DNA of 64,000 nt, taken from positions 62,001 to 126,000 of the forward strand of contig NZ_JSFK01000031.1 of assembly GCF_000783395.1 (NCBI RefSeq). Reading direction: 5' to 3'. Shown piece by piece: positions 33,743 to 42,616 of this stretch; position 1 is the first letter of the stretch; every line of letters starts with the position of its first letter. The position numbers were made by a program, and so were the translations under genes. Below the pieces are notes generated by a model that searched no databases, had not been told where the DNA came from, and saw nothing but the letters and a program-made list of their open reading frames with translations. This stretch comes from Pseudomonas chlororaphis (GTDB lineage Bacteria > Pseudomonadota > Gammaproteobacteria > Pseudomonadales > Pseudomonadaceae).

Positions 33743-36217
33743 GTGGCGCAACACACCCCCGATCTTCCTCCCGAACTTCGCCCCTTGGCCGAGATGACTT
33801 GGTTCAAACGCTTGGCGGCACGCTTCTTCGGCCACGGTTTAACGCGTTTGCGCGCGCAGCACCGTGCATCGTGGTTGCACGGTCAGGCCGACGGTTTCCG
33901 CAGCGGGCATACCGCTGGCGTCGAATATGGCTTCAAGGAAGGCAAGCTTGAGGGGCTGGAAGAAGGCCGTCAGGTGCTGCTGATCCGTGACAGCCGCAAC
34001 ACTGAGCATCGCCCGCCCAACGTCGATAACCATTTGTTTGACGATTGGCGTCTGCCGCTGACGGCCGAGTTGAAGAAGCGCATGAAGGCCGATGTCGCTC
34101 GTTTGCTGCCGGAGCACGCTCAACCGAGCGCCGCGCAGTGGAAGATGATTTTCAGCGAAACCCCGTCAACCTCAGTGGTAGCTGGCGCAGGCGCAGGCAA
34201 ATCGACCACGCTGGTGCTGCGCATCCTCTTGCTCAACCACTATCTGGGCTTTGAGCTGGATTCGATGACCGTGGTGACCTTCACCCGCGAGTCGCGCAAG
34301 GATTTCATCAACAAATTGATTGAGCTGTTCGCGCTCTGGGGGCAGGTGCTGAACCTGCGCCAGGCACGCGAGCTGGTGCGCACCTTCCACTCGCGCATTT
34401 TGCCGATGGTGCGCAGCTTGCCGGGTTTCGAACGTCTGCAGGCCTTTGAAAACCTCAGTCACCGCGCACAAGGTGATGAGCAGGAGGTCGACAGTAACCC
34501 GTTCGACCTGCGTATCAACGATGCACAACGTCAGCAACTCAACGCCTGTTATCACCGCTTGTTCAATGACGACGAGCGTTTCCGTCAGTTGATTCAGCCA
34601 CTGTCACGCGCCGGTTTGCAACTCAAGGAGCTGGAGCGTGATCACCCCGACGTGCAAAAGCGCGTCGCGGTGACGGAATTGGCTTCCCGTCGCGACGAAG
34701 AACTGTGCGATGCCATCGAAGATCTGTGGTTCCGCGCCGGCGCCTGGCCGATCAAAGGCATCGAGCCTAACCGGCAGAGTTTCGATATCAACGGGGCAAA
34801 ATTTCATTGCCATGGTTACATTCCGAGCCTGGATGCCTGGGTGGTGCTCGGCTTCGATCCGCGGGAAAACCCGCAAACCAGCCGGCCAAATGCCAAGCTC
34901 AGCGTGCGCGCAGAGTGGGCAGTAAAGCGCACCCTGTTTCAAGCTTTCTGTCGTAAGCCTTTGATTTGGCTGGATAGTTATGAATCATCAAGACGTGTTC
35001 TAGCAACATTGGCGGGCGATGCCAGCGCCGGACCGGGCTTTGATTACAAGGTAAAAGGTGAATTGGCCTCCGCGCCGTTGCTCGACTGCTTCGTGGCAGC
35101 GGCAGGCTTCATCGAGAACCTCGGCCTGGACGTGCCAGACGCGGTCGGTCGCATGAGTTTCGCCAAAGACGATCCGGACCGGTTTTTCTTTGAAGCGCTG
35201 AGTCTGTTCTGGCGGGCTTTTGAAGATCACCTGCTGGATCAGAAACCGCCGATCATGACCTACAACCGGATGTTCGCGCTGTTCAGCGAGCATTCGCCGG
35301 AAAACCTCAAGCTGTTGAGCGATGAGTTGCTACGGCCGCTGTCGCACCTGATGATCGATGAGTTTCAGGACGTATCACCGCAGATCGTTTCGTGGATTCG
35401 CGCCAGCCTCACGGAAATCCGCAGCCGAGGCCCGGCCATGCACGTCGGGCGGGGCGCGCAGCGTTCGTCGCTGTTGTGCGTCGGTGATGACTGGCAGTCG
35501 ATTTACGGCTGGCGCGGCAGTTCGCCGAGTTACTTCATGGCGTTCGACAAGGAGTTCCCGTCGCCGAGCACCACGCGGGTGATGCTCAGTGACAACTACC
35601 GCAGTCACCAGCACATCATCGATGCCGCTGAACATATCGTCCGCGCTGCGCCAGCAATCCCCGGCAAAAAAGCCAAGGCCAGCGGTGCGCCCAAACCGTT
35701 GCAACCGGTCAACGTGCTGGAGCGCGACGATCAGGCTTTGGGACAGCGCCTCGCCGAGCACTACCGTCAAGGTCATTCGATCTTGATGCTTTATCGAAAA
35801 AGTAGCGATAAGTCATTGATTGAAGAGCATATTCAGTCAGTAGTTAATGTTGATTCGAGCTTGCCATACGAAGCGCGGCGTCTCAAACAGCTGACCTATC
35901 ACAGCGCCAAAGGCTTGCAGGCCGACGCGGTGTTTCTGCTCGGCGATTGTCAGCACCTGACCAGTTCGCCCTACAAGAACCAGGTCTATCGCATGGCAGG
36001 TTTGGGCAAGTCGGGCGACAGCGAGCCGTATGACAGCGCGCAAAAGGACGAGATCCTGCGCCTGGCGTATGTCGGCATCACCCGTGCAGTCAGCCATTGC
36101 TACTGGTATGTCGAACCGCAGGAGGCGCAAGCGGTGAACATGCCCCGGGCGTCCGACCGAGTGGCCAAGGGCAAGCCGTTTTTCGTTGATCATCGAACGG
36201 CCAAGCAAAGCGCATAA
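33743..36217 (+). CDS. UvrD/Rep-family SF1A DNA helicase
   Basis: 824 residues. After a roughly 115-residue N-terminal region with a Gly/Glu-rich helical stretch (HGQADGFRSGHTAGVEYGFKEG), the helicase core begins. Motif I is VVAGAGAGKSTTLV, Ia VTFTRESR, motif II LMIDEFQDVS, motif III VGDDWQSIYGWRGS, motif IV near LSDNYRSH, and motifs V and VI are LTYHSAKGLQADAV and RLAYVGITRA. It resembles helicase IV-like and Rep-like enzymes rather than housekeeping UvrD (about 720 residues). It is a single gene with its own terminator. Role in repair is inferred. Confidence 0.88.
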   Translation: MAQHTPDLPPELRPLAEMTWFKRLAARFFGHGLTRLRAQHRASWLHGQADGFRSGHTAGVEYGFKEGKLEGLEEGRQVLLIRDSRNTEHRPPNVDNHLFDDWRLPLTAELKKRMKADVARLLPEHAQPSAAQWKMIFSETPSTSVVAGAGAGKSTTLVLRILLLNHYLGFELDSMTVVTFTRESRKDFINKLIELFALWGQVLNLRQARELVRTFHSRILPMVRSLPGFERLQAFENLSHRAQGDEQEVDSNPFDLRINDAQRQQLNACYHRLFNDDERFRQLIQPLSRAGLQLKELERDHPDVQKRVAVTELASRRDEELCDAIEDLWFRAGAWPIKGIEPNRQSFDINGAKFHCHGYIPSLDAWVVLGFDPRENPQTSRPNAKLSVRAEWAVKRTLFQAFCRKPLIWLDSYESSRRVLATLAGDASAGPGFDYKVKGELASAPLLDCFVAAAGFIENLGLDVPDAVGRMSFAKDDPDRFFFEALSLFWRAFEDHLLDQKPPIMTYNRMFALFSEHSPENLKLLSDELLRPLSHLMIDEFQDVSPQIVSWIRASLTEIRSRGPAMHVGRGAQRSSLLCVGDDWQSIYGWRGSSPSYFMAFDKEFPSPSTTRVMLSDNYRSHQHIIDAAEHIVRAAPAIPGKKAKASGAPKPLQPVNVLERDDQALGQRLAEHYRQGHSILMLYRKSSDKSLIEEHIQSVVNVDSSLPYEARRLKQLTYHSAKGLQADAVFLLGDCQHLTSSPYKNQVYRMAGLGKSGDSEPYDSAQKDEILRLAYVGITRAVSHCYWYVEPQEAQAVNMPRASDRVAKGKPFFVDHRTAKQSA

Positions 36218-36222
36218 GCCAC

Positions 36223-36252
36223 AAAAAAGCCCACATCGCTGTGGGCTTTTTT
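36223..36252 (+). terminator. rho-independent terminator after the UvrD-like helicase
   Basis: AAAAAAGCCCACA, a short loop and TGTGGGCTTTTTT, seven bases after the stop. It lies between convergent genes and is usable on both strands. Confidence 0.85.
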
Positions 36253-36268
36253 GTTTTAAATCATAAGC

Positions 36269-36541
36269 TTACGCATAACTCCTGAGAGACTCCGGAGGTA
36301 CGAAGGCTTCAAGCTCATCCTCCACAGCCTCGATAATTCGTTCGACATCCGCTGCATTCATCACCGTCGCACACGGGATGCCAGCGATGGCGATCATGGT
36401 TTCGCCACTGGCACGATCGAACAGACGGGCAATCATGCTGCCCGGCGCATCCATCGTCGCCTCGAAACCCATGGGGTGAAAATGCCAGCGCATCAACTGG
36501 CATGCGTTGGGAAAGGTGACTTTGCTTGACCCTTTATTCAT
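36269..36541 (-). CDS. DUF1652-like small protein
   Basis: 90 residues with the pattern of the Pseudomonas-specific DUF1652 proteins as recalled: an N-terminal FxP...C/E, a central AxxMIARLFDRASGETMIAIAGI and a C-terminal acidic helix RIIEAVEDELEAF. No function is known for this family. It is a single gene, convergent with the helicase. Confidence 0.7.
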   Translation of the reverse strand: MNKGSSKVTFPNACQLMRWHFHPMGFEATMDAPGSMIARLFDRASGETMIAIAGIPCATVMNAADVERIIEAVEDELEAFVPPESLRSYA

Positions 36542-36804
36542 GTGTTGCCCGCCTTCTTCATCGAGCGCTTCCGTTTGCTCATGTTAGGTGGGAAGAGCCT
36601 TCATTGGCTCAACCGGTGACTGACGTTAAAAGTAGCATCTGCATGTGAAATTCCTGTGAGATTTTTCAGTTCATTTTGCGATTGCTTCGCATTTTTTGAT
36701 GTAAGTCACGGCCTACGCAGTCATCGCCAAAAGGCCACTACGGATTAGTCATTGAAGCGCGTGCCGAACTTGGGCAAGCTCGATTCTTTTTCACCGAGCC
36801 CTTT

Positions 36805-37620
36805 ATGCACGCCGACGATGACGGCCCAGAACAGACCCAGGCCACGGCGGCCACGGTCATGCGCTATCACCTGAGCTGGAAGCACCGCGACCTCGACAGC
36901 GTCATGGCGCTGTACCACCCGGACATCCAGTACAACGATTTCTTCCAGAACCGCGTGCTCGGTCTCGATGAGTTGCGTGAATACGTGCGCGTGAGCATGC
37001 CGCGCGAATCCGACGAAGCGCTCGAGCATTGCGACCGCATTCGCGTCGATGGCAACACCGCGTTCATCCAATATGAAGTGACGCTGCGCGGTGGTGAAGG
37101 GTTGGTGTCGTTTCGTTCCAGCGAAGCGATCACGGTCAGGGAAGGCCTGATCTGGCGCGTCAATGAATACGCTTCATTGGTGCGCGCGCAGTCCGCCAGC
37201 ACAACGGTACCTAGTCAGCGCCCGGCGGCCAGCCGCCTGGGCCTGTCGCCGCGCCAGTTGAGCTTTATGGCCGAAGACCTGCAGCAGTATTTCGAAAAGC
37301 AGCAGCCGTACCTCGATCCCGAACTTGATTTGCAGCGGGTGGCGAAGGAGTGCGGGTACAGCCGCAATCAGATTTCCTATCTGCTCAATCAGGTGCTCGG
37401 GCAAAGTTTCTATCGCTACGTCAATCAGGCGCGCCTGCAACATCTGCTGCGCTCGCTCGACAACGCCACGCCACCGCTGCGCATCGATGAGCTGGCCTTC
37501 GCCGCCGGTTTCAATTCGTTGTCGGCGTTCTACAGCTGTTTCCGCCAGCACACCGGCCAGTCGCCCAAGGCTTACGCGAAACAAATTTCTTTGCGGGCAC
37601 GCGCGCAAGACATCGACTGA
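36805..37620 (+). CDS. regulator: SnoaL/NTF2-like domain fused to AraC-type HTH
   Basis: 271 residues. Residues about 12-130 form an NTF2/SnoaL-like cone domain (MRYHLSWKHRDLDSVMALYHPDIQYNDF). Residues about 155-265 form an AraC-type DNA-binding domain (LDLQRVAKECGYSRNQISYLLNQ and IDELAFAAGFNSLSAFYSCFRQHTGQSPKAY). AraC proteins usually carry a cupin or GATase sensor, so the NTF2-like sensor is an uncommon pairing. It sits directly upstream of and on the same strand as the oxidase, cupin and polyamine-binding genes, so it probably controls them. Confidence 0.83.
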   Translation: MHADDDGPEQTQATAATVMRYHLSWKHRDLDSVMALYHPDIQYNDFFQNRVLGLDELREYVRVSMPRESDEALEHCDRIRVDGNTAFIQYEVTLRGGEGLVSFRSSEAITVREGLIWRVNEYASLVRAQSASTTVPSQRPAASRLGLSPRQLSFMAEDLQQYFEKQQPYLDPELDLQRVAKECGYSRNQISYLLNQVLGQSFYRYVNQARLQHLLRSLDNATPPLRIDELAFAAGFNSLSAFYSCFRQHTGQSPKAYAKQISLRARAQDID

Positions 37621-37672
37621 GCACAGCCACTAGGATCGACGCCATCGAAGGTTTTCAGTGGCGGAGTCTTGC

Positions 37673-39079
37673 ATGCCGGCGTGGCGCACTATCAGTTTGT
37701 GGATGGATCAACTCGATGAGCCGCTGACCGCGCGGCCCGAGCTTGAGCGAGATCTGGACGTCGACGTGGCGATCATCGGCGCGGGCTACACCGGGCTGTG
37801 GACCGCGTACTACCTGAAGAAACTGGCACCGGGCCTCGACATTGCGATTGTCGAAGCACAGACCGCCGGTTTCGGTGCTTCCGGGCGCAATGGCGGCTGG
37901 CTGATGGGCAACCTGCTCGGCGAGGATCGCTTGCTGGCCGGGCTGTCGCCAGAGCAGCGCCGCGCGTCCTTCGATCTGCTGCACAGCATTCCCGATGAAG
38001 TGGAAATCGTCCTCGAACGTGAAGGCATCGATTGCGATTACCGCAAGGGCGGCGTGCTGTATTGCGCGGCGCGCTATCCAGAGCAGGAAGCCACGCTGCG
38101 TGAATATCTGGCCAAGCTGCACGCCCAGGGCCTGACCGACGACGATTACCGCTGGCTCAGCCCCGAGCAACTGGCGCAGCAGATCCGTGTGGCCAAGCCT
38201 TATGGCGGGATTTACGCGCCACACGTGGCAACCATCCACCCGGCGAAACTGGTGCGCGGTCTGGCGCGCACCGTGCAGAACATGGGCGTAAAGATCTACG
38301 AAAACAGCCCGGTCACGCAGTGGCAGTCGGGCAGCTTGCGCACCGCCAAAGCCAGCGTGCGCAGTCGCTGGATCGTGCCGGCCGTCGAAGGTTACTCGGT
38401 GACCTTGCCGCCGCTGGGCCGCTATCAACTGCCGGTGCAAAGCCTGATTGTCGCCACCGAGCCGTTGTCGGCGGCGACCTGGGACGAAATCGGCCTCAAT
38501 CGTGGCCAAGCCTTCAGCGAGTTCAGCCGCCAGGTCACCTACGGCCAGCGCAGTGCCGACAACCGCCTGATCTTCGGCGCCCGTGGCGGTTACCAGTTCG
38601 CCGGCAAGTTGCGCCACAACTTCGATCTAACCCGCGATGAGGTCGAGCTGCGCCGTTATCTGTTCGGCGAACTGTTCCCGCAACTGAAAAACGTGCAGAT
38701 CACCCACGCCTGGGGCGGCAACCTCGGCATGTCCCGTCATTTCAAGCCACACATGCTCTGCGATCGCGCCAACGGCATCGCGCTGTCCGGCGGTTATGGC
38801 GGGGAGGGCGTCGGTGCGAGCAATCTCGGCGGTCGCACCCTGGCCGATCTGATTCTTGAGCGCGACACCGAGCTGGTTCGCCAGCCATGGGTGCTGCCGG
38901 ACGGCGGTATTCATGCACTGCGCGCCTGGGAGCCGGAGCCGTGTCGCTGGCTCGGTTACAACGCGATCATCAAAAGCTTCGTCCACGAAGACCAGACCCT
39001 GGCCAACCCGGCGACCGCGCCATGGCGGCGCAAACTCGCCAGCCAAGTCGCGGGCTTCATGGAAGGTTTCATGCATTGA
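37673..39079 (+). CDS. FAD-dependent oxidoreductase, gamma-glutamylputrescine oxidase-like
   Basis: 468 residues from MPAWRTISLW, with GGAG 6 nt upstream; a GTG at 37658 is possible. The DAO-type FAD fold is clear from VDVAIIGAGYTGLWTAYYL and the second half AHAWGGNLGMSRHFKPH with GYGGEGVGASNLGGRTLADL. It resembles PuuB/OrdL-type oxidases. PuuB oxidises gamma-glutamylputrescine; others act on N-methyl amino acids. The nearby PotF-like binding protein supports a polyamine-type substrate. It is followed by the cupin after 41 nt. Confidence 0.87.
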   Translation: MPAWRTISLWMDQLDEPLTARPELERDLDVDVAIIGAGYTGLWTAYYLKKLAPGLDIAIVEAQTAGFGASGRNGGWLMGNLLGEDRLLAGLSPEQRRASFDLLHSIPDEVEIVLEREGIDCDYRKGGVLYCAARYPEQEATLREYLAKLHAQGLTDDDYRWLSPEQLAQQIRVAKPYGGIYAPHVATIHPAKLVRGLARTVQNMGVKIYENSPVTQWQSGSLRTAKASVRSRWIVPAVEGYSVTLPPLGRYQLPVQSLIVATEPLSAATWDEIGLNRGQAFSEFSRQVTYGQRSADNRLIFGARGGYQFAGKLRHNFDLTRDEVELRRYLFGELFPQLKNVQITHAWGGNLGMSRHFKPHMLCDRANGIALSGGYGGEGVGASNLGGRTLADLILERDTELVRQPWVLPDGGIHALRAWEPEPCRWLGYNAIIKSFVHEDQTLANPATAPWRRKLASQVAGFMEGFMH

Positions 39080-39120
39080 GCGTCGAATTAATTCAAGAAA
39101 GCCCACAGACAGGTCAGACC

Positions 39121-39465
39121 ATGAGCATTACCCAGTTCAAAAACACCGCAACCCTGCCACTCGATGAATCCAGCCCGGTGGCCGTACCCCTCGGCGAACC
39201 GGTGGCGATTGCTTCGACCACCAGCGTCGAGCGCGACGACGGCGTCGAAACCGGCGTCTGGGAATGCACTCCGGGCCGCTGGCGCCGGCAGATCACCGCG
39301 CAAGAGTTCTGCCATTTCATTTCCGGGCGTTGCACGTTCACCCCCGACGGTGGCGGCGAAACCCTGCATATACAAGGTGGCGACGCACTGATGTTGCCGG
39401 CCAACACGCTCGGTATCTGGGATATCCAGGAAACCGTGCGCAAGAGCTACGTGCTGATTTTCTGA
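39121..39465 (+). CDS. cupin (DUF861/EutQ-like) protein
   Basis: 114 residues from MSITQFK. A single cupin barrel: GVWECTPGRWRRQ, EFCHFISGRCTFTPDGG and GGDALMLPANTLGIWDIQETVRK match the DUF861 '(S)-ureidoglycine aminohydrolase/EutQ-like' small cupin. Such cupins often accompany polyamine and amine oxidase genes. Activity unknown. It lies in the oxidase - cupin - binding protein run. Confidence 0.87.
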   Translation: MSITQFKNTATLPLDESSPVAVPLGEPVAIASTTSVERDDGVETGVWECTPGRWRRQITAQEFCHFISGRCTFTPDGGGETLHIQGGDALMLPANTLGIWDIQETVRKSYVLIF

Positions 39466-39524
39466 TTGTTTGATCCTTTTGATTGCCTGCCAACAAAAAA
39501 GAAAACCCACACAGGAATCGATCC

Positions 39525-40610
39525 ATGATCCGCAAGACCCTCGCTCTGGCACCGCTGATGCTCGCCGTTTCCCTTGCTCAGGCAGCGGAAACGGTCAAGG
39601 TTTACAACTGGTCCGACTACATCGCACCGGACACCACCAAAAATTTCCAGAAAGAGACGGGCGTGGGTGTCACCTATGACGTCTACGACAGCAACGAAAC
39701 CCTCGACGGCAAGTTGATGACCGGCAAATCCGGTTACGACGTGGTGTTTCCGTCCAACCACTTCATGGCCCGGCAGATTCAGGGCGGGGCGCTGAAGAAA
39801 CTCGACAAGAGTCAGCTGCCGAACTGGAAGAACCTCAATCCGGTGCTGCTCAAAGCGCTGCAGACCAACGACCCGAACAACGAGCACGGCTTTCCGTACC
39901 TGTGGGGCAGCACCGGCATCGGCTACAACATCGCCAAGGTCAAAGCCGTGCTGGGTGACGATGCGCCCGTGGACTCCTGGGACCTGATCTTCAAGCCCGA
40001 ATACATGGAAAAGCTGCAGAAGTGCGGCGTAGCGATCCTCGACAACGGCCCGGAATTGCTGCCGGCAGCGCTCAACTACCTGGGCCTGCCGCACCACAGC
40101 AAAAATCCCGAGGACTATAAAAAGGCCGAAGCACTGCTGATGAAAGTCCGGCCATACGTCAGCTACTTCCACTCCTCGAAATACACCAGCGACCTGGCCA
40201 ACGGCGATATCTGCGTGGCGGTCGGCTTCTCCGGCGACATCCTGCAAGCCGAGAACCGCGCCAAGGAAGCAAAAAATGGCGTCGACATCGGTTATGCGAT
40301 TCCCAAGGAAGGCGCAGCCATCTGGTTCGACATGGTCGCCATGCCCGTGGATGCACCGGACGAAAAGGCCGGTTACGCCTTCATGAACTACCTGCTGCGT
40401 CCGGACGTGATGGCCGGTATCAGTAACTATGTGCATTACGCCAATGGCAACGAGCAGGCGGACGGCCTGATCGACCCGGCCATCAAGAACGACACCAAGG
40501 TGTATCCGAGTCCGGAAATGATGGGCAAGCTGTTTGCGCTGGAGGCGATGCCGTTGAACATTGACCGGATCCGCACGCGGGTATGGAACAAGATCCGGAC
40601 GGGTAGCTAA
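39525..40610 (+). CDS. periplasmic polyamine-binding protein (PotF/SpuD-like)
   Basis: 361 residues. The signal peptide (MIRKTLALAPLMLAVSLAQAAE) gives the start at 39525. The mature part begins VKVYNWSDYIAPDT, the signature of putrescine/spermidine-binding proteins, and contains DVVFPSNHFMARQ and GYNIAKVKAVLG. It would capture polyamines for an ABC importer. No permease or ATPase gene follows; REP DNA and the aprA region come next, so the partner transporter is encoded elsewhere. The preceding oxidase and cupin fit polyamine use. Confidence 0.9.
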   Translation: MIRKTLALAPLMLAVSLAQAAETVKVYNWSDYIAPDTTKNFQKETGVGVTYDVYDSNETLDGKLMTGKSGYDVVFPSNHFMARQIQGGALKKLDKSQLPNWKNLNPVLLKALQTNDPNNEHGFPYLWGSTGIGYNIAKVKAVLGDDAPVDSWDLIFKPEYMEKLQKCGVAILDNGPELLPAALNYLGLPHHSKNPEDYKKAEALLMKVRPYVSYFHSSKYTSDLANGDICVAVGFSGDILQAENRAKEAKNGVDIGYAIPKEGAAIWFDMVAMPVDAPDEKAGYAFMNYLLRPDVMAGISNYVHYANGNEQADGLIDPAIKNDTKVYPSPEMMGKLFALEAMPLNIDRIRTRVWNKIRTGS

Positions 40611-40634
40611 TTACTCAGGCATGCACAAATCCAC

Positions 40635-40724
40635 TGTGGGAGCGAGCCTGCTCGCGAAAGCGGTCGGTCATTCAACATCAATGTTGTCTGACCCGACGCC
40701 TTCGCGAGCAGGCTCGCTCCCACA
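40635..40724. repeat. Pseudomonas REP pair (inverted)
   Basis: TGTGGGAGCGAGCCTGCTCGCGAA and its reverse complement face each other about 40 nt apart. Each half also folds on itself. This is the typical intergenic REP doublet of fluorescent pseudomonads. It follows the stop of the polyamine-binding gene and may act as its mRNA end. Confidence 0.9.
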
Positions 40725-41077
40725 TTGTCTTTCAGCGCTTAACTGGTTGATATCAATACACTGGCATCGCACTAATAAAGTGCAGAAAAGTGAGACGCGC
40801 CTAACAAAAAACAACTTACCCATATTTAATATTTAAATAGAAAATCGTCAGACAATTAGGCAAAAGCTTCGCAACTAAAACATTCTTCCACCTCCGCACG
40901 CTTTGTTTACGGCAGTTTTACGAAACAGCCCGATTTGATCTCAAAAAAATCCTTTACGGCAGATTTCAAATTGTGTCAGGTTTCTTACGCCTTCATTGGG
41001 CGAGTGATAGGACGATCTCGCCAGAGAGAGTCCTATCGGACAAAAACTGTTCCATTGCTAAACAAGGAAGTGTGTTT
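40725..41077 (+). promoter_or_regulatory. aprA upstream region with leader hairpin and GGA motifs
   Basis: About 350 nt of AT-rich DNA. Near the gene, GATAGGAC (41006-41013) pairs with GTCCTATC (41030-41037), with TCTC/GAGA pairing inside, forming a hairpin 40 nt before the start. GGA triplets occur in the hairpin base, at 41038-41040 and in the Shine-Dalgarno AAGGAAG. This is the arrangement bound by RsmA/CsrA. aprA of fluorescent pseudomonads is known to be under Gac/Rsm translational control; that it applies here is inferred. Confidence 0.5.
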
Positions 41078-42523
41078 ATGTCGAAAGTTAAAACGAATGC
41101 TATTGATACCGCCGAACAGGCTTTCCAGCTGTCAGCCTTCAGCTCGGCGTACAACCAGATCAATAGCTTCAGCCATCAATACGATCGTGGCGGCAACCTC
41201 ACGGTCAATGGCAAACCCTCCTTCTCCGTCGACCAGGCCGCAACCCAGTTGCTGCGCGACGGCGCTGCCTACCAGGACAAGGACGGCAGCGGCAAGATCG
41301 AACTCACCTATACGTTCCTGACTTCGGCATCGTCCAGCACGATGAACAAGCACGGGATCACTGGGTTCAGTCAGTTCAGTGCGCAACAACAAGCCCAGGC
41401 CAAGCTCGCCATGCAATCCTGGGCTGACGTGGCCAACGTGACCTTCACCGAGAAAGCCTCGGGCGGTGACGGCCACATGACCTTCGGTAACTACAGCGGT
41501 GGCCAGGATGGTGCTGCAGCGTTCGCTTATCTGCCAGGCACCGGCGCCGGTTATGACGGCACTTCGTGGTACCTGATCAACAGTGGCTACACGCAGAACA
41601 AGAATCCGGATCTGAACAACTACGGTCGTCAGACCCTGACTCACGAAATCGGCCACAGCCTGGGCCTTGCTCACCCTGGCGACTACAACGCCGGTAATGG
41701 CAACCCGACCTACAACGACGCGTCCTACGGGCAAGACACCCGCGGCTACAGCGTCATGAGCTACTGGAGCGAAAGCAACACCAATCAGAACTTCAGCAAG
41801 GGCGGGGTCGAAGCGTATTCGTCCGGCCCACTGATGGACGATATCGCGGCCATCCAGAAACTCTACGGTGCCAACACCACCACCCGTACCGGTGACACCA
41901 CCTACGGCTTCAACTCCAACACCGGTCGCGACTTCCTCAGCGCTTCGTCGTCGAGTGACAAGGTGGTGTTTTCGGTGTGGGACGCGGGCGGCAAGGACAC
42001 TCTGGACTTCTCGGGCTTCACCCAGAACCAGAAGATCAACCTCAAAGACGCCTCGTTCTCCGACGTTGGCGGCATGGTGGGCAACGTGTCCATCGCCAAA
42101 GGCGCGATCATCGAAAACGCCATTGGCGGTTCGGGTAACGATCTGCTGATCGGCAACAGCGTGGCCAACGAGCTCAAGGGCGGTGCCGGCAACGACATCC
42201 TCTGGGGTGGCGGTGGTGCTGACAAGCTGTGGGGCGGTGCCGGTTCGGACACGTTTGTGTTCGCTGCCAGCTCTGACTCCAAGCCAGGTGCGATCGATCA
42301 GATCCTCGATTTCGTCAGCGGTCTGGACAAAATCGACCTGACCGGTATCACCAACGGTTCTGGCCTGCACTTCGTCAGCAGCTTCACCGGTTCTGCCGGT
42401 GACGCAATCCTGACGTCGTCGGGCGGCAACAGCTTGCTGTCGGTGGACTTCTCCGGGCACGGCGTGGCGGACTTCCAGGTCAGCACCGTTGGCCAGGCAG
42501 CGACCAGCGACATCGTCGCGTGA
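41078..42523 (+). CDS. aprA: serralysin-type alkaline metalloprotease
   Basis: 481 residues from the ATG following AAGGAAG; an upstream in-frame start would add 35 atypical residues. The zinc-binding HEIGHSLGLAH runs from H189 and the Met-turn is SVMSYWS. RTX calcium repeats (GGSGNDLLIGN, GGAGNDILWGGGGADKLWGGAGSD) lie at about 345-395. The C-terminus ends in hydrophobic DIVA, the usual type I secretion signal. It is secreted in one step through AprDEF, encoded just downstream, and inhibited in the periplasm by Inh. Major spoilage and virulence protease of the group (AprX/AprA). A hairpin separates it from inh. Confidence 0.97.
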   Translation: MSKVKTNAIDTAEQAFQLSAFSSAYNQINSFSHQYDRGGNLTVNGKPSFSVDQAATQLLRDGAAYQDKDGSGKIELTYTFLTSASSSTMNKHGITGFSQFSAQQQAQAKLAMQSWADVANVTFTEKASGGDGHMTFGNYSGGQDGAAAFAYLPGTGAGYDGTSWYLINSGYTQNKNPDLNNYGRQTLTHEIGHSLGLAHPGDYNAGNGNPTYNDASYGQDTRGYSVMSYWSESNTNQNFSKGGVEAYSSGPLMDDIAAIQKLYGANTTTRTGDTTYGFNSNTGRDFLSASSSSDKVVFSVWDAGGKDTLDFSGFTQNQKINLKDASFSDVGGMVGNVSIAKGAIIENAIGGSGNDLLIGNSVANELKGGAGNDILWGGGGADKLWGGAGSDTFVFAASSDSKPGAIDQILDFVSGLDKIDLTGITNGSGLHFVSSFTGSAGDAILTSSGGNSLLSVDFSGHGVADFQVSTVGQAATSDIVA

Positions 42524-42528
42524 TGTAG

Positions 42529-42567
42529 AAGTGGAAAGCGGCGTGTGATGCGCCGCTTTCTCCACTT
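42529..42567 (+). terminator. hairpin between aprA and inh (attenuator or mRNA-processing site)
   Basis: AAGTGG-AAAGCGGCG, a 7-nt loop and CGCCGCTTT-CTCCACTT form a long stem 5 nt after the aprA stop. There is no T-run after it, so it more likely stabilises the aprA message or reduces downstream expression than fully terminates. Function inferred. Confidence 0.6.
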
Positions 42568-42616
42568 GCATCGTGTTGCTCTGTAAGCAAGGCTACACGC
42601 CGGAGCTAATATTCCT

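Noticed and set aside
41132..42571. 479-codon minus-strand open frame opposite aprA
   Set aside because: It shadows the aprA codons with no independent motif; aprA is unambiguous.
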